Notes: generated by a model from the sequence alone, not told the origin. Positions 1-7,437 are shown, counted from the stretch's first letter. The stretch: DNA of 16,872 nucleotides from Cloacimonetes bacterium UBA5210 (GCA_002412625.1 DHVK01000026.1:1-16872); one strand, 5' to 3'. Numbers and translations are program-made.

Positions 1-1688
1 AATCTCCGCACACCCAAAGGCATTTGTTTGCTGAAGCTTTGGGCAAGTCCCACAAGGATGTCCGCGTTATCGCACCCCATGTCGGGGGAGGATTTGGCGG
101 AAAAGCCGGCGTGACCATGGAGATCATCCCCGCCGCGCTGGCAACCAAGCTGAAAGGCTATGCCGTGAAACTCCGCTACAGCCGTGAAGAGGAATTCATC
201 AATACCTACCAGCGTCTGGGAGTGGTGGCAAAGCTCAAGATGGGCGTGGATAAAGCCGGCAAAATCACAGCTCTGGATCACAAAATCTATTGGGATGCCG
301 GAGCCTATGTGGAATATGGCGCGAACGTGGTCAACGCGGTAGGTCTCTCTGCCATCGGCCCCTATAACATTGCCAATGTCTCCATAGATTCTGTCTGCGT
401 TTACACCAATCTCCCGCCCGGCGGCGCGTACCGTGGTTTTGGCTATTCCGAAATGCTGTTTGGTCTGGAATCCCACATGACCCGAGCTGCCAAACTCCTG
501 GGTATGGATGAAGTGGAGTTCAGACGCCTGAATGCCATTAAAACCGGCGATCTGACCGCTTATGGTGCCAAGATGAACCCGAACGGGCTCATTGAATGCA
601 TCGATAAAGTGGCGAAGGCAATAAAGTGGGGTAGCCCCCTGGTTTCCAATGATCCGCAAAAGGTTTTGGGCAGAGGCTTTTCGCTGTTCTGGAAAGCCCC
701 GGCGATGCCACCCAACGCCTCATCCTCCGCTTTTCTGAAGTTCAATGAAGATGCCACCATCAACCTGATCATCTCCGGTATGGATATCGGTCAGGGCTAC
801 CAAACCGTGATGGCTCAGATCGCGGCAGAAATCCTCTCCATCCCTCCATCCAAGATTCGTGTGGAAACCCCTGATACAGACCGTAACCCCTATGAATGGC
901 AGACCGTTGCCTCCCACATCACCTGGAGCAGCGGAAACGCCGTAAAGAAAGCCGCGCTGGACGCCAGAGACCAGATTCTGCAGCTGGTGCACCGCGTCTT
1001 CCACTTTCCCATAGATGAGCTGTATCTGGAAGACGAGGCGGTGAAATGCCATATCGATGAACGCTTTGTGCTACCGCTGAAGAGCTTTGTGGTGGATGGC
1101 ATCATGACCAAAGACGGTACCTTCAAAGGCGGTCCGATCAACGCCCGGGGGATGTTTATGCCGGAGTTTTCTTCCACCAACGGCGATCCCGAAACCAGTC
1201 AGGGCGGGCACCCCAATGTTCACTACACGGTTGGTGCCGCGGCTTTGGATCTGGAAATCGACCCAGAGACCGGAAAAATGAGAGTGCTGAAGGTAGCCAT
1301 GGCGATCGATGCCGGGAAAGCGCTGAATCCGGATCTGGTACGCGGACAAATCACCGGAGGTCTGCTCCAGGGGCTGGCAACCGTGTTGTATGAAGACATG
1401 CGCTACAACGACCAGGGAAAGCTGCTGAACCCCAATTTCACGGATTACAAGATTCCCACTTCCATGGATGTGCCGGAAGAGGTCATCCCGATCATCGTGG
1501 AAGTGCCCCAACCTGACGGACCTTACGGCGCCAGAGGAATCGGTGAACACACCATGCTGCCGGCTGCTCCGTTGATCGCGAACGCGGTGGAAGACGCCCT
1601 GGGCATTCGCCTCAAATCCATGCCGATTACTGCCGAGAAAGTGGCACTGGCATATCTTGCCAAGATAAAGGAAACAGAGCAGACATGA
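1..1688 (+). CDS. Xanthine dehydrogenase-family molybdopterin-binding subunit, 5' truncated by the window edge
   Basis: This is the C-terminal part of the large Mo-cofactor subunit of a molybdenum hydroxylase (xanthine dehydrogenase/aldehyde oxidase family). These enzymes insert a water-derived oxygen into purines, other N-heterocycles or aldehydes. The frame is open to the left edge (first full codon at base 3), so the TTG at 24 is not the true start and roughly 200 residues are missing. Numbering from that TTG, cofactor-binding GGGFGGK is at 21-27, GGAYRGFG at 133-140, a GQGxxT-type segment follows near 255, and the GxGE loop carrying the catalytic Glu is around E508. AYRGFG lacks the Cys of carbon monoxide dehydrogenase (AYRCSFR), so a CO dehydrogenase is unlikely. 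FAD and 2Fe-2S partner subunits are not in view and may lie upstream. The stop overlaps the next start (ATGA). Family is certain; substrate is unknown. Confidence 0.93.
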   Translation, partial: SPHTQRHLFAEALGKSHKDVRVIAPHVGGGFGGKAGVTMEIIPAALATKLKGYAVKLRYSREEEFINTYQRLGVVAKLKMGVDKAGKITALDHKIYWDAGAYVEYGANVVNAVGLSAIGPYNIANVSIDSVCVYTNLPPGGAYRGFGYSEMLFGLESHMTRAAKLLGMDEVEFRRLNAIKTGDLTAYGAKMNPNGLIECIDKVAKAIKWGSPLVSNDPQKVLGRGFSLFWKAPAMPPNASSSAFLKFNEDATINLIISGMDIGQGYQTVMAQIAAEILSIPPSKIRVETPDTDRNPYEWQTVASHITWSSGNAVKKAALDARDQILQLVHRVFHFPIDELYLEDEAVKCHIDERFVLPLKSFVVDGIMTKDGTFKGGPINARGMFMPEFSSTNGDPETSQGGHPNVHYTVGAAALDLEIDPETGKMRVLKVAMAIDAGKALNPDLVRGQITGGLLQGLATVLYEDMRYNDQGKLLNPNFTDYKIPTSMDVPEEVIPIIVEVPQPDGPYGARGIGEHTMLPAAPLIANAVEDALGIRLKSMPITAEKVALAYLAKIKETEQT

Positions 1689-2134
1689 GGGATTGCGCTA
1701 TCTGCCACAGGCTAAAGCATATCGCTTCCGATCCAGCGTTGGTACACGAGTTTGCCCATTCCTACCTGCTTTTGGGCAATCATCAGTATTATGCCGGCTA
1801 TTGCATCCTGCTCTACAAAAAGCATGTGCGTGAATTGCACGAACTGGATGCTGAAACCCAAGCTGCCCTGAACCGTGAGCTGATGATCTCAACCCGGGCA
1901 GTGGTAAAGGCATTTGAACCTTGGAAAATGAACCACGCCTGTTTGGGAAACCGGGATCAACATATCCATTGGCACATCATTCCGCGTTACGAAAGCGAGG
2001 CGGACCGTCACTATGACCCCTGGAAACATGCCGTTGAATTTGATCAATGGCTGGTTCCTGATGCCCAAAAAACCGAGCTGGCAGCAAAGCTAAAACAGCA
2101 TATTTTGCAAGATATAGAAAGGATGAAAGCATGA
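1685..2134 (+). CDS. HIT (histidine triad) family protein
   Basis: This is a small nucleotide-binding protein of the histidine-triad superfamily, whose members hydrolyse or transfer nucleoside phosphates using a central-His nucleophile. The HxHxH signature is seen as HIHWHII, with histidines at residues 93, 95 and 97. An N-terminal CAIC pair (C4, C7) resembles the zinc-binding pair of some HIT proteins. At 149 residues it is a normal single-domain size. The ATG overlaps the hydroxylase stop (ATGA) and its own stop overlaps the next ATG in the same way, so it is probably translationally coupled inside the operon. An AAGGA lies 12 nt upstream. Its role in a hydroxylase/CoA-transferase/amidase operon is not obvious. 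It may act on a nucleotide by-product or be a housekeeping passenger. The exact substrate class (HINT, Fhit-like or GalT-like) cannot be decided here. Confidence 0.9.
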   Translation: MRDCAICHRLKHIASDPALVHEFAHSYLLLGNHQYYAGYCILLYKKHVRELHELDAETQAALNRELMISTRAVVKAFEPWKMNHACLGNRDQHIHWHIIPRYESEADRHYDPWKHAVEFDQWLVPDAQKTELAAKLKQHILQDIERMKA

Positions 2135-3321
2135 GTTTACCATTATCCGGAATCAGGGTGCTGGATCTCACCCGTGTCTTGGCAGGTCCCTTTTGCACGA
2201 TGATCCTCAGCGATCTGGGCGCGGAAGTAATCAAGGTGGAAATCCCCGGTAGCGGAGACGATGCCCGGGCTTTCGGTCCCTTTTTGCATAACCGCTCGCT
2301 CTATTTCCTCAGCATCAACCGTGCCAAAAAAAGCGTTTCTCTGAACCTGAAAACCGCTCGGGGAAAGGAGATATTGAAAGATCTGGTGAAGCACTGCGAC
2401 ATCCTGGTAGAAAACTACCGTCCCGGAACCATGGAGAAGCTCGGTTTGGGCTATGAAGTGCTCAAAGAAATCAATCCCCGCCTGATCTATGCCGCTTCCA
2501 CCGGCTTTGGCCACAGCGGACCGGATTCCCACAAACCTGCCTACGACATCCTGGCCCAAGCCCGGGGCGGAATCATGAGCATCACCGGGCATCCGGATTG
2601 CGACCCCACCCGCGTCGGCATGTCTCTGGGCGATATCACTGCCGCGCTCTTCACCGGAATCGGGATCAATGCGGCCTTGTATCACAGAACGGTAACCGGC
2701 TGGGGGCAGAAGATCGATGTATCCATGCTGGACAGCCAGGTGGCGATTTTGGAAAACGCTTTAGTCCGCTATCAGGCGGAAGGAAGCAGCCCCGAACCCC
2801 TGGGCAACAGGCATCCCACCATCGCCCCGTTTCAGGCGTATCGCGGAAATGACGCCCATTTTGTGATCGCCGTGGGCAACGATAACCTCTGGAGCAGCTT
2901 CTGTAAAGCTCTGGACCATAAAACTCTGTTGGCGGATCCTCGCTTTGCCACCAATCGCCTCAGAACAGATAACATCGATGAACTGAACCAAATCCTGACC
3001 CCCATCTTCGCTGCCAAAAGCAGTCATGAATGGCTGAAGATCATGGATGCCGCGGGTATCCCCAATGCTCCGATCAACAACGTGGAAGAAGTGATGAACG
3101 ACATCCAGGTGCTGGCGCGAAACATGATCGTGGAGGTGGAGGACAGCCTTGCGGGCAACATCAAAATCGCCGGAAATCCCATCAAAATGAGCACTGTTCC
3201 CGAAAGCCCAACGCGAGGCAAAGTGCCTGAAATCGGTGAACATAACCACGAAATCTATTCCGGGCTGCTGGGTATAAACCTGGCTGAACTTGAAGAACTA
3301 AGAACCCAAGGAGTAATCTGA
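2131..3321 (+). CDS. CaiB/BaiF (class III) CoA-transferase
   Basis: This enzyme is predicted to move CoA from one carboxylic acid thioester to another through an aspartyl-CoA thioester, in the cytoplasm. The N-terminus has the family hallmark RVLDLTRVLAGPFC followed by LGAEVIKVE. The catalytic Asp is D168 in SLGDITAAL, at nearly the same place as D169 of formyl-CoA transferase. NYRPGTMEKLGLGY (near residue 94) and RHPTIAPFQAY (near 226) are also typical. Its 396 residues match the family. AAGGA sits 7 nt before the ATG, which overlaps the stop of the HIT gene, and the amidase starts 2 nt after the stop. Members act on formyl-, carnitinyl-, bile-acid, succinyl- or aryl-CoA, and sequence alone does not choose between them. 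In this operon it plausibly activates or deactivates a carboxylate released by the amidase or made by the hydroxylase (inference). Confidence 0.93.
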   Translation: MSLPLSGIRVLDLTRVLAGPFCTMILSDLGAEVIKVEIPGSGDDARAFGPFLHNRSLYFLSINRAKKSVSLNLKTARGKEILKDLVKHCDILVENYRPGTMEKLGLGYEVLKEINPRLIYAASTGFGHSGPDSHKPAYDILAQARGGIMSITGHPDCDPTRVGMSLGDITAALFTGIGINAALYHRTVTGWGQKIDVSMLDSQVAILENALVRYQAEGSSPEPLGNRHPTIAPFQAYRGNDAHFVIAVGNDNLWSSFCKALDHKTLLADPRFATNRLRTDNIDELNQILTPIFAAKSSHEWLKIMDAAGIPNAPINNVEEVMNDIQVLARNMIVEVEDSLAGNIKIAGNPIKMSTVPESPTRGKVPEIGEHNHEIYSGLLGINLAELEELRTQGVI

Positions 3322-3323
3322 GC

Positions 3324-4628
3324 ATGGATTATCCGGCTATCTCCCTGGAAGCGCTGAGCTCGCTCTTGCGCAGTGGAGAGCTGCCCCTGACACATTACCT
3401 GAAAAACCTGCTGAAACGCCTCAGCGATGAGGACAGAGCCATTCACGCCTTCCTCCCTGAACCGGAGAGGGAAAAGCGCGTCCTGGAAGATGCCCGGTTC
3501 CTGCTGGATAAGTATCCGGCTCCAGAGCAGAGACCGGCGCTGTTTGGCATCCCGGTGGGGGTAAAAGACCTCTTCAATGTGGACGGACTGCCCACGCAAG
3601 CCGGTTCCAAGATGCCTTCGGATGCCTTTGAGGGTCCTCAGGCCACTGTGGTGGATAGATTGCAGCGAGCAGGAGCAATCGTCCTGGGCAAAACGGTATC
3701 CACCGAATTCGCCTATTTCAGTCCGGGCCCCACACGCAACCCGGTAAATCCCGAACACAGTCCCGGAGGTTCATCCAGCGGTTCTGCCGCGGCTGTAGCC
3801 CAGGGACTTTGCCCGTTGGCTTTGGGTACGCAAACCATTGCCTCGGTGATCCGTCCCGCTGCCTATTGCGGTATCTGGGGCTTCAAACCCAGCTATGGCA
3901 GAATCCCTCTGGAGGGTGTCTTCCCCTTTGCGCAAAGTGTTGACCATGTGGGCTATTTCGCTGCCAGACATGAGGATATCAGCTTTGTTGCGCCGTTCAT
4001 GGTGGATTCTTGGCATCAGGAAACAGACCATCCCACCCTCAGCTTGTTGATCCCCAACGATGCGTATTTGCATCAAGCGGACGCAGACAGTCAGCAGCAT
4101 TTCCGGGAAGTAGTGCAGACTCTTGCAGATAGTGGGCTTGAGATAAAAGAGATCGAGCTGTTCCCGGATATTGAAGATCTGAACATCCGCCACAAGAGCC
4201 TGATAGCCGCGGAATTTGCCCTGAACCATCATGATCTCTATGCAAAGTATGGTAGCCTCTACTCTCCCCACTCAAGAGAACTGTATCTTCAGGGAAGAGA
4301 CATCAGCAGTGAAGAACTGTTTTCTCTGAGAATGCTGCCGGAAGCACTGCGAAACGAGATTCAAAAGATTATGTGGCAACACAATGCAAACCTGTTACTC
4401 ACTCCCGGGGCTACTTCGACGGCTCCGCAAGGTCTATCTTCCACCGGTTCTCCGCTGATGAGCCTGCCCTTTACCAACGCGGGTTTGCCGAGCATCTCGA
4501 TCCCCTTTGGCGCGGACCGCCAGGGGCTTCCCTTCGCCTTACAAGTGATTGCCGCTTCCGGACAGGATGAGTTCCTGGTCTTTGCCGCGCGTGAGATTCA
4601 CCGGGCATTGAGCACAAGCCAAAGCTGA
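3324..4628 (+). CDS. Amidase-signature family hydrolase
   Basis: This is a Ser-cisSer-Lys amidohydrolase that would cleave a carboxamide to acid and ammonia. The triad is complete: K81 in GVKDLF, cis-Ser S150 in PGGSSSGSA, and nucleophile S174 in QTIASVIRP. The spacings of 69 and 24 residues equal those I recall for malonamidase E2 (K62/S131/S155). The GTQT and VIRPAAYCG flanks resemble the malonamidase/allophanate-hydrolase-like branch more than GatA, and no gatB or gatC is adjacent. An Ala replaces the usual Gly just before the nucleophile. The C-terminus (GLPFALQVIA) is also typical, and 434 residues is a normal length. AAGGAG lies 10 nt before the ATG and within the end of the preceding gene, so it is co-transcribed. 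It is the last gene of the operon. The substrate is unknown. Confidence 0.92.
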   Translation: MDYPAISLEALSSLLRSGELPLTHYLKNLLKRLSDEDRAIHAFLPEPEREKRVLEDARFLLDKYPAPEQRPALFGIPVGVKDLFNVDGLPTQAGSKMPSDAFEGPQATVVDRLQRAGAIVLGKTVSTEFAYFSPGPTRNPVNPEHSPGGSSSGSAAAVAQGLCPLALGTQTIASVIRPAAYCGIWGFKPSYGRIPLEGVFPFAQSVDHVGYFAARHEDISFVAPFMVDSWHQETDHPTLSLLIPNDAYLHQADADSQQHFREVVQTLADSGLEIKEIELFPDIEDLNIRHKSLIAAEFALNHHDLYAKYGSLYSPHSRELYLQGRDISSEELFSLRMLPEALRNEIQKIMWQHNANLLLTPGATSTAPQGLSSTGSPLMSLPFTNAGLPSISIPFGADRQGLPFALQVIAASGQDEFLVFAAREIHRALSTSQS

Positions 4629-4966
4629 TTCCGGCGCTGAAACCTCCCGGGAGCATTAGTTCCAGCTCGGTTAAGCCAATTTTAAGCCCTTATCAAGCTG
4701 TGGGATGGGGAGCAAGACAGCTTTATCTCAGATGGATATCGGGCTAAGCTAAGCGGAGCACAAACAGAACCTTAGCTTAAAGCAAAAACACCAACAAGCT
4801 AAAAGCAGCACCAAAATGTTTTAACTATACCACATATTTCACAGCAAAAACCACCAACAAACTCCCGATAACCCTAGCAAGCCTAAAACACCTATACTCC
4901 AAAAACACCGCCAAATTGAATGCTCCGTTATTATTGGATTTCCCGGCAAATTGCTGTTGGCGGGTA

Positions 4967-4997
4967 CCCAGGAACACGCCGCTCCTGGGGCGTTTTT
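4967..4997 (+). terminator. Rho-independent terminator-like hairpin
   Basis: Arms CCCAGGA (4967-4973) and TCCTGGG (4983-4989) enclose a 9-nt loop and are followed by GCGTTTTT. An alternative pairing, ACGCC with GGCGT, is also possible. It points in the plus direction and is about 340 nt beyond the amidase stop. It could end the operon transcript, although that distance is long. Confidence 0.55.
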
Positions 4998-5063
4998 CTG
5001 TCAGATAGCACCCAGCTCAAGATAAAGCAGTACAAAGCTTGAAACACCACCAAACTCGATTTA

Positions 5064-5163
5064 ACCCCGGTTTATGCAAGTGGTTTCATTTGTCCTTGTA
5101 TATTTTACTGTTTACCAATACATTATACGGTCAAATAAATTCAAAAAACCGGGGTGGAAACCA
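5064..5163. repeat. Interleaved inverted repeats
   Basis: ACCCCGGTTT (5064-5073) is perfectly complementary to AAACCGGGGT (5146-5155). TGGTTTC (5081-5087) is complementary to GAAACCA (5157-5163). The order A-B-A'-B' is that of a pseudoknot if transcribed. About 70 AT-rich bases lie between the arms of the first pair. Function is unknown. Confidence 0.5.
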
Positions 5164-5261
5164 TGCATTACCTGATTCGAAACTCCCCTTTAAGTTCTTT
5201 CACCAGAAATAGATACAATAGGTAGCTTGAACTCCGGTACATGATTAATGCCGGATATTAC

Positions 5262-5295
5262 AAAAGCCGGACCACAGCGTTCGCCGGGCCCGGCT
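5262..5295 (-). terminator. Probable terminator of the minus-strand barrel gene
   Basis: Read on the minus strand, AGCCGG (5295-5290) pairs with CCGGCT (5270-5265). A short T-run (complement of 5262-5265) follows. It lies about 50 nt after the stop of the barrel gene. The loop is GC-rich and could add pairs. The T-run is short, so this is a moderate call. Confidence 0.45.
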
Positions 5296-5346
5296 CCATT
5301 AGCCAATCAGACACGAATATCTTCGCAAAAAACTATGCGCAAGATC

Positions 5347-5835
5347 CTATAGCTTGAAGGATAAACCGATTTTGCCCCCGGAAAAAGCATTGCCACCACC
5401 GAACTCCAGGTTTACACCCACGCTGTCCGTGAAGAAATAACGTCCACCGATCTGCGCGGCGAGTCCCAGGCGGGTGTGATATCTATCGTCGGGATCGGAA
5501 TCGCTTACGATGTAATAACCTATGTTCAGGCCGGCATAGAAATCCCAGTTTGTCGGGATGCTAAGCACGTGGTTGAAATGGTAATTTACATTTCCTGAGA
5601 TACCGATTACCGAGTGATTCTTGGAGTGCCGGTTATCCACGGTCCGGAACGATGCTTCCATGCCCATGGTGACGTCTTTGTGCACGCCGTGATCAAAGCC
5701 CAGATAGACCGGGACTCCCCAATCTGAGAGGCCTAGCCCGACATTGATTTGTGATTGGCCCTTCGCCACCGGGTTCTGGGCAAAAATAGCTGTAATGCCA
5801 AATATCAGTACGATTGCTATCAATAGCTTCTTCAT
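5347..5835 (-). CDS. Small outer-membrane beta-barrel protein
   Basis: This is a 162-residue exported protein. It begins with a clear signal peptide (MKKLLIAIVLIFG..., cleavage expected after IFA near residue 19). The rest alternates aromatic or hydrophobic with polar residues in beta-strand fashion (for example YAGLNIGYYI, GGRYFF, GVNLEFGGGNAF) and ends in GKIGLSFKL. A strand with a terminal hydrophobic or aromatic pattern is usual for barrel insertion. No enzyme motif is visible. A GAAGG ribosome binding site is only 4-5 nt before the ATG, slightly closer than usual. It lies downstream of the 49-residue membrane protein gene on the same strand (gap about 80 nt), so the two may share a transcript. 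It would most likely be annotated as a hypothetical or porin-family protein; the specific role is unknown. Confidence 0.8.
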   Translation of the reverse strand: MKKLLIAIVLIFGITAIFAQNPVAKGQSQINVGLGLSDWGVPVYLGFDHGVHKDVTMGMEASFRTVDNRHSKNHSVIGISGNVNYHFNHVLSIPTNWDFYAGLNIGYYIVSDSDPDDRYHTRLGLAAQIGGRYFFTDSVGVNLEFGGGNAFSGGKIGLSFKL

Positions 5836-5916
5836 AATTCCTTCATTTCTTAGCTTAAATTTCAGTTGCTCGACAAAAAACGTAGCCGGTCGCCGTTGTA
5901 CCGGATTTTTGCGAAT

Positions 5917-6066
5917 TCACAGGATTCTTTTGCCACGAATGATCCGCAACAAAACTACGATGATTGCTATTACCAGAAGAATGTGGATGAAGCCGTTCAT
6001 TGTGAACGCGGTTATAATTCCCGCCAGCCACAAAACCACTAGAACGATGATAATCGCCAGTAACAT
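5917..6066 (-). CDS. Small two-helix membrane protein, lmo0937-like
   Basis: This 49-residue gene begins MLLAIIIVLVVLWLAG, continues with FTMNGFIHILLVIAIIVVLL and ends in a basic tail, RIIRGKRIL. The two hydrophobic helices joined by a short GxxTxxxxNGFIH-like linker, with a C-terminal Arg/Lys patch, match the lmo0937 (DUF5670-type) family of about 48 residues as I remember it. An AAGGA (6074-6078 on the complement) lies 7 nt before the ATG, which fixes the start. The function of the family is not established; it is sometimes linked to envelope stress (inference). The overlapping longer frames on both strands lack homology or a good ribosome binding site and look like shadows. It is followed on the same strand by the barrel gene. 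Confidence 0.82.
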   Translation of the reverse strand: MLLAIIIVLVVLWLAGIITAFTMNGFIHILLVIAIIVVLLRIIRGKRIL

Positions 6067-6359
6067 AATCTCTTCCTTTGGATAGGCAAAGAGCCATCGT
6101 TCACGATGCCGGAAGGCAAGGCGGACAGTCTTTGCTGCTTGGGACAGCTCAACCCGGATAGGCTGGCTTTTTCATTGAGCTTGCCGCTGAATAATATGGG
6201 GCAAGACCCGCGGATGGAAGGTTTGAGAAGCAAATCTTTGCTCCCGCCTTTGAAGCAGAAGCACAGGGCATCAGTTCACCTTAAGTATCTGACATAGTCA
6301 CTTGTCAAAGTCTAATGAAAAGATAAACCAAAAAAACCGGAAAGCGAGCTCTATCTGAT

Positions 6360-6420
6360 GCTATTTTCGGGGCTTAGGCATTTCCTGCGACCAAAGTCCC
6401 GGATAAACCCCGAAAACAGC
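6360..6420. repeat. Inverted repeat with 13-nt arms
   Basis: GCTATTTTCGGGG (6360-6372) and CCCCGAAAACAGC (6408-6420) are complementary except for one A/C mismatch. They enclose 35 nt. No T-run follows in either direction that would make a standard terminator. Confidence 0.6.
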
Positions 6421-6495
6421 GGACACAAAACTCCAGGCCGTGCCCGGGAGACACGTAAATAATTGGAATATAATTTATTACACCGGCGATTCCGC

Positions 6496-6523
6496 TTGCT
6501 TTACTGGCAAATATACTTATACT
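6496..6523 (+). promoter_or_regulatory. Candidate promoter of the PorT-like gene
   Basis: TTGCTT (6496-6501) and TATACT (6518-6523) are separated by 16 nt. The -10 is strong (5 of 6), the -35 moderate. A predicted start near 6530 leaves a leader of about 180 nt. Two copies of ATACTGTCA (6519-6527 and 6532-6540) overlap the -10 and the start region and could bind a repressor. Confidence 0.4.
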
Positions 6524-6712
6524 GTCATCTGATACTGTCAGGTGACTGAAGCCAACACCATCATTCCTTCTCCTGAACAGCTCTCGTTTATCGTTCGAAT
6601 CCTGGCTGTTGGCGCGCCAGACCTGTTCCGCGACGCCATAGCCAAGCGATTCCTGCCCTGCGGCGCATACCCTCAATAACCAAGCAATGTCCCTATCAAC
6701 AAAGGATAACCA

Positions 6713-7384
6713 ATGAAAAACATCGTTCTCATGCTCCTCATAACCGCTTTGAGCTGCGCGGTATTAAGCGCACAAACCGGCTCCGGTACAAACTACGAAC
6801 CCGTCTCAAATCTTCCCGCGATCGGCGTCAAAGCCGGCTTGAACCTTTCCCGGATTGCCGGAGATGACGCTTATGACAGCAGCGATAGCAGCTGGGGCTG
6901 GCATTTGGGCGCGTTTACGCAATACAATTTGATTAGTTCAGTTTGCTTTCAACCCGAACTCATCTATAGCCAGAAGGGCTATAATTACAAATTCTCCACT
7001 TCAGAGATTAACACCAAGGTCGATGATAGCTACGACTACCTGGAAGTCCCGCTGCTCATCAAACTAAACCTGAATGTGCCCGGAGTGAAGATCCAGCCCT
7101 ATGTGGGACCCTCAATCGCCTATCTGGTCTCGGCAACATCCAAGATTACGGACACCATCGGCTCGACCTCTATCACCCGTGAAGAGAAAATCAGAAGCGA
7201 TATGCGAGCATTCGATTTGGGCATCAACCTCGGTGCGGATGTAATCCTGGTAAACCGGGTCATGCTGGGCGCAAGATACAACTTTGGCATTTCCAAGATC
7301 TACAAAGATTCCAAACCCGGGATTGGCACAGATGTGCAGAATGGCGTTTTCATGCTGAATGTCGGACTCTTGTTCACTATTTAA
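6713..7384 (+). CDS. PorT-family outer-membrane beta-barrel protein
   Basis: This is a 223-residue exported barrel protein of the OMP_b-brl_2/PorT-like type that is common in the FCB group. The signal peptide spans residues 1-20 (MKNIVLMLLITALSCAVLSA, then Q). The mature part shows the family pattern: AIGVKAGLNLSRIAG near 36-50, then FQPELIYSQKGYNY near 83, YLEVPLLIKLNL near 110, IQPYVGPSIAYL near 127, and a final strand ending in LNVGLLFTI. AAAGGA lies 6 nt upstream of the ATG. It stands alone, followed by hairpins that could terminate it. Proteins of this family are mostly uncharacterised; a few act in type IX secretion, but membership does not imply that role. It is not sequence-similar by eye to the smaller minus-strand barrel nearby, beyond general barrel features. 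Confidence 0.88.
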   Translation: MKNIVLMLLITALSCAVLSAQTGSGTNYEPVSNLPAIGVKAGLNLSRIAGDDAYDSSDSSWGWHLGAFTQYNLISSVCFQPELIYSQKGYNYKFSTSEINTKVDDSYDYLEVPLLIKLNLNVPGVKIQPYVGPSIAYLVSATSKITDTIGSTSITREEKIRSDMRAFDLGINLGADVILVNRVMLGARYNFGISKIYKDSKPGIGTDVQNGVFMLNVGLLFTI

Positions 7385-7411
7385 GGCCCGATAATTCATA
7401 GGTCTTGCCGG

Positions 7412-7437
7412 GGAAGACATTCAAGGGGATGTCTTCC
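7412..7437. repeat. Perfect 9-bp hairpin
   Basis: GGAAGACAT (7412-7420) and ATGTCTTCC (7429-7437) surround an 8-nt loop. It starts about 30 nt after the PorT-like stop. No T-run follows, so it may be an mRNA-stabilising hairpin rather than a terminator. Confidence 0.5.

Larger units (their letters stand above)
4629..5346. other. Gene-poor gap with inverted repeats between the operon and a minus-strand barrel gene
   Basis: No convincing gene is present. Hairpin arms AAGCTGT/ACAGCTT (4695-4701/4717-4723) and TAAGCTAAG/CTTAGCTTA (4745-4753/4771-4779) lie first. They are followed by a stretch to about 4910 that is strikingly poor in G on the plus strand (A- and C-rich). A terminator-like hairpin sits at 4967-4997 and a long-range inverted repeat at 5064-5155. 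The minus strand is open from 5016 to a TAG at 4825 (63 codons), but it lacks an ATG and a ribosome binding site. The gap could hold decayed or repetitive DNA. Confidence 0.6.
6067..6712. other. Intergenic region with divergent control signals
   Basis: This stretch lies between a leftward and a rightward gene and should hold both promoters. A plausible plus-strand promoter is at 6496-6523. On the minus strand a TTGACA (complement of 6303-6308) is present, but no good -10 follows. An inverted repeat with 13-nt arms occupies 6360-6420. Frames of 60-100 codons exist on both strands, but none has a recognisable motif or a ribosome binding site. Confidence 0.55.

Noticed and set aside
2143..2685. 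180-codon minus-strand frame opposite the CoA-transferase
   Set aside because: It is a shadow of a conserved gene; no motif.
4644..4653. Perfect 10-bp palindrome CTCCCGGGAG just after the amidase gene
   Set aside because: It has no loop and no T-run, so it is not a terminator; a palindrome this short can arise by chance.
5744..6085. 113-codon plus-strand and 80-codon minus-strand frames around the lmo0937-like gene
   Set aside because: The 49-codon minus frame has the better ribosome binding site and a family-like hydrophobic pattern; the others are its shadows.
6374..6676. 100-codon minus-strand frame in the intergenic region
   Set aside because: There is no ribosome binding site and no recognisable pattern, and it overlaps an inverted repeat and a likely plus-strand promoter.
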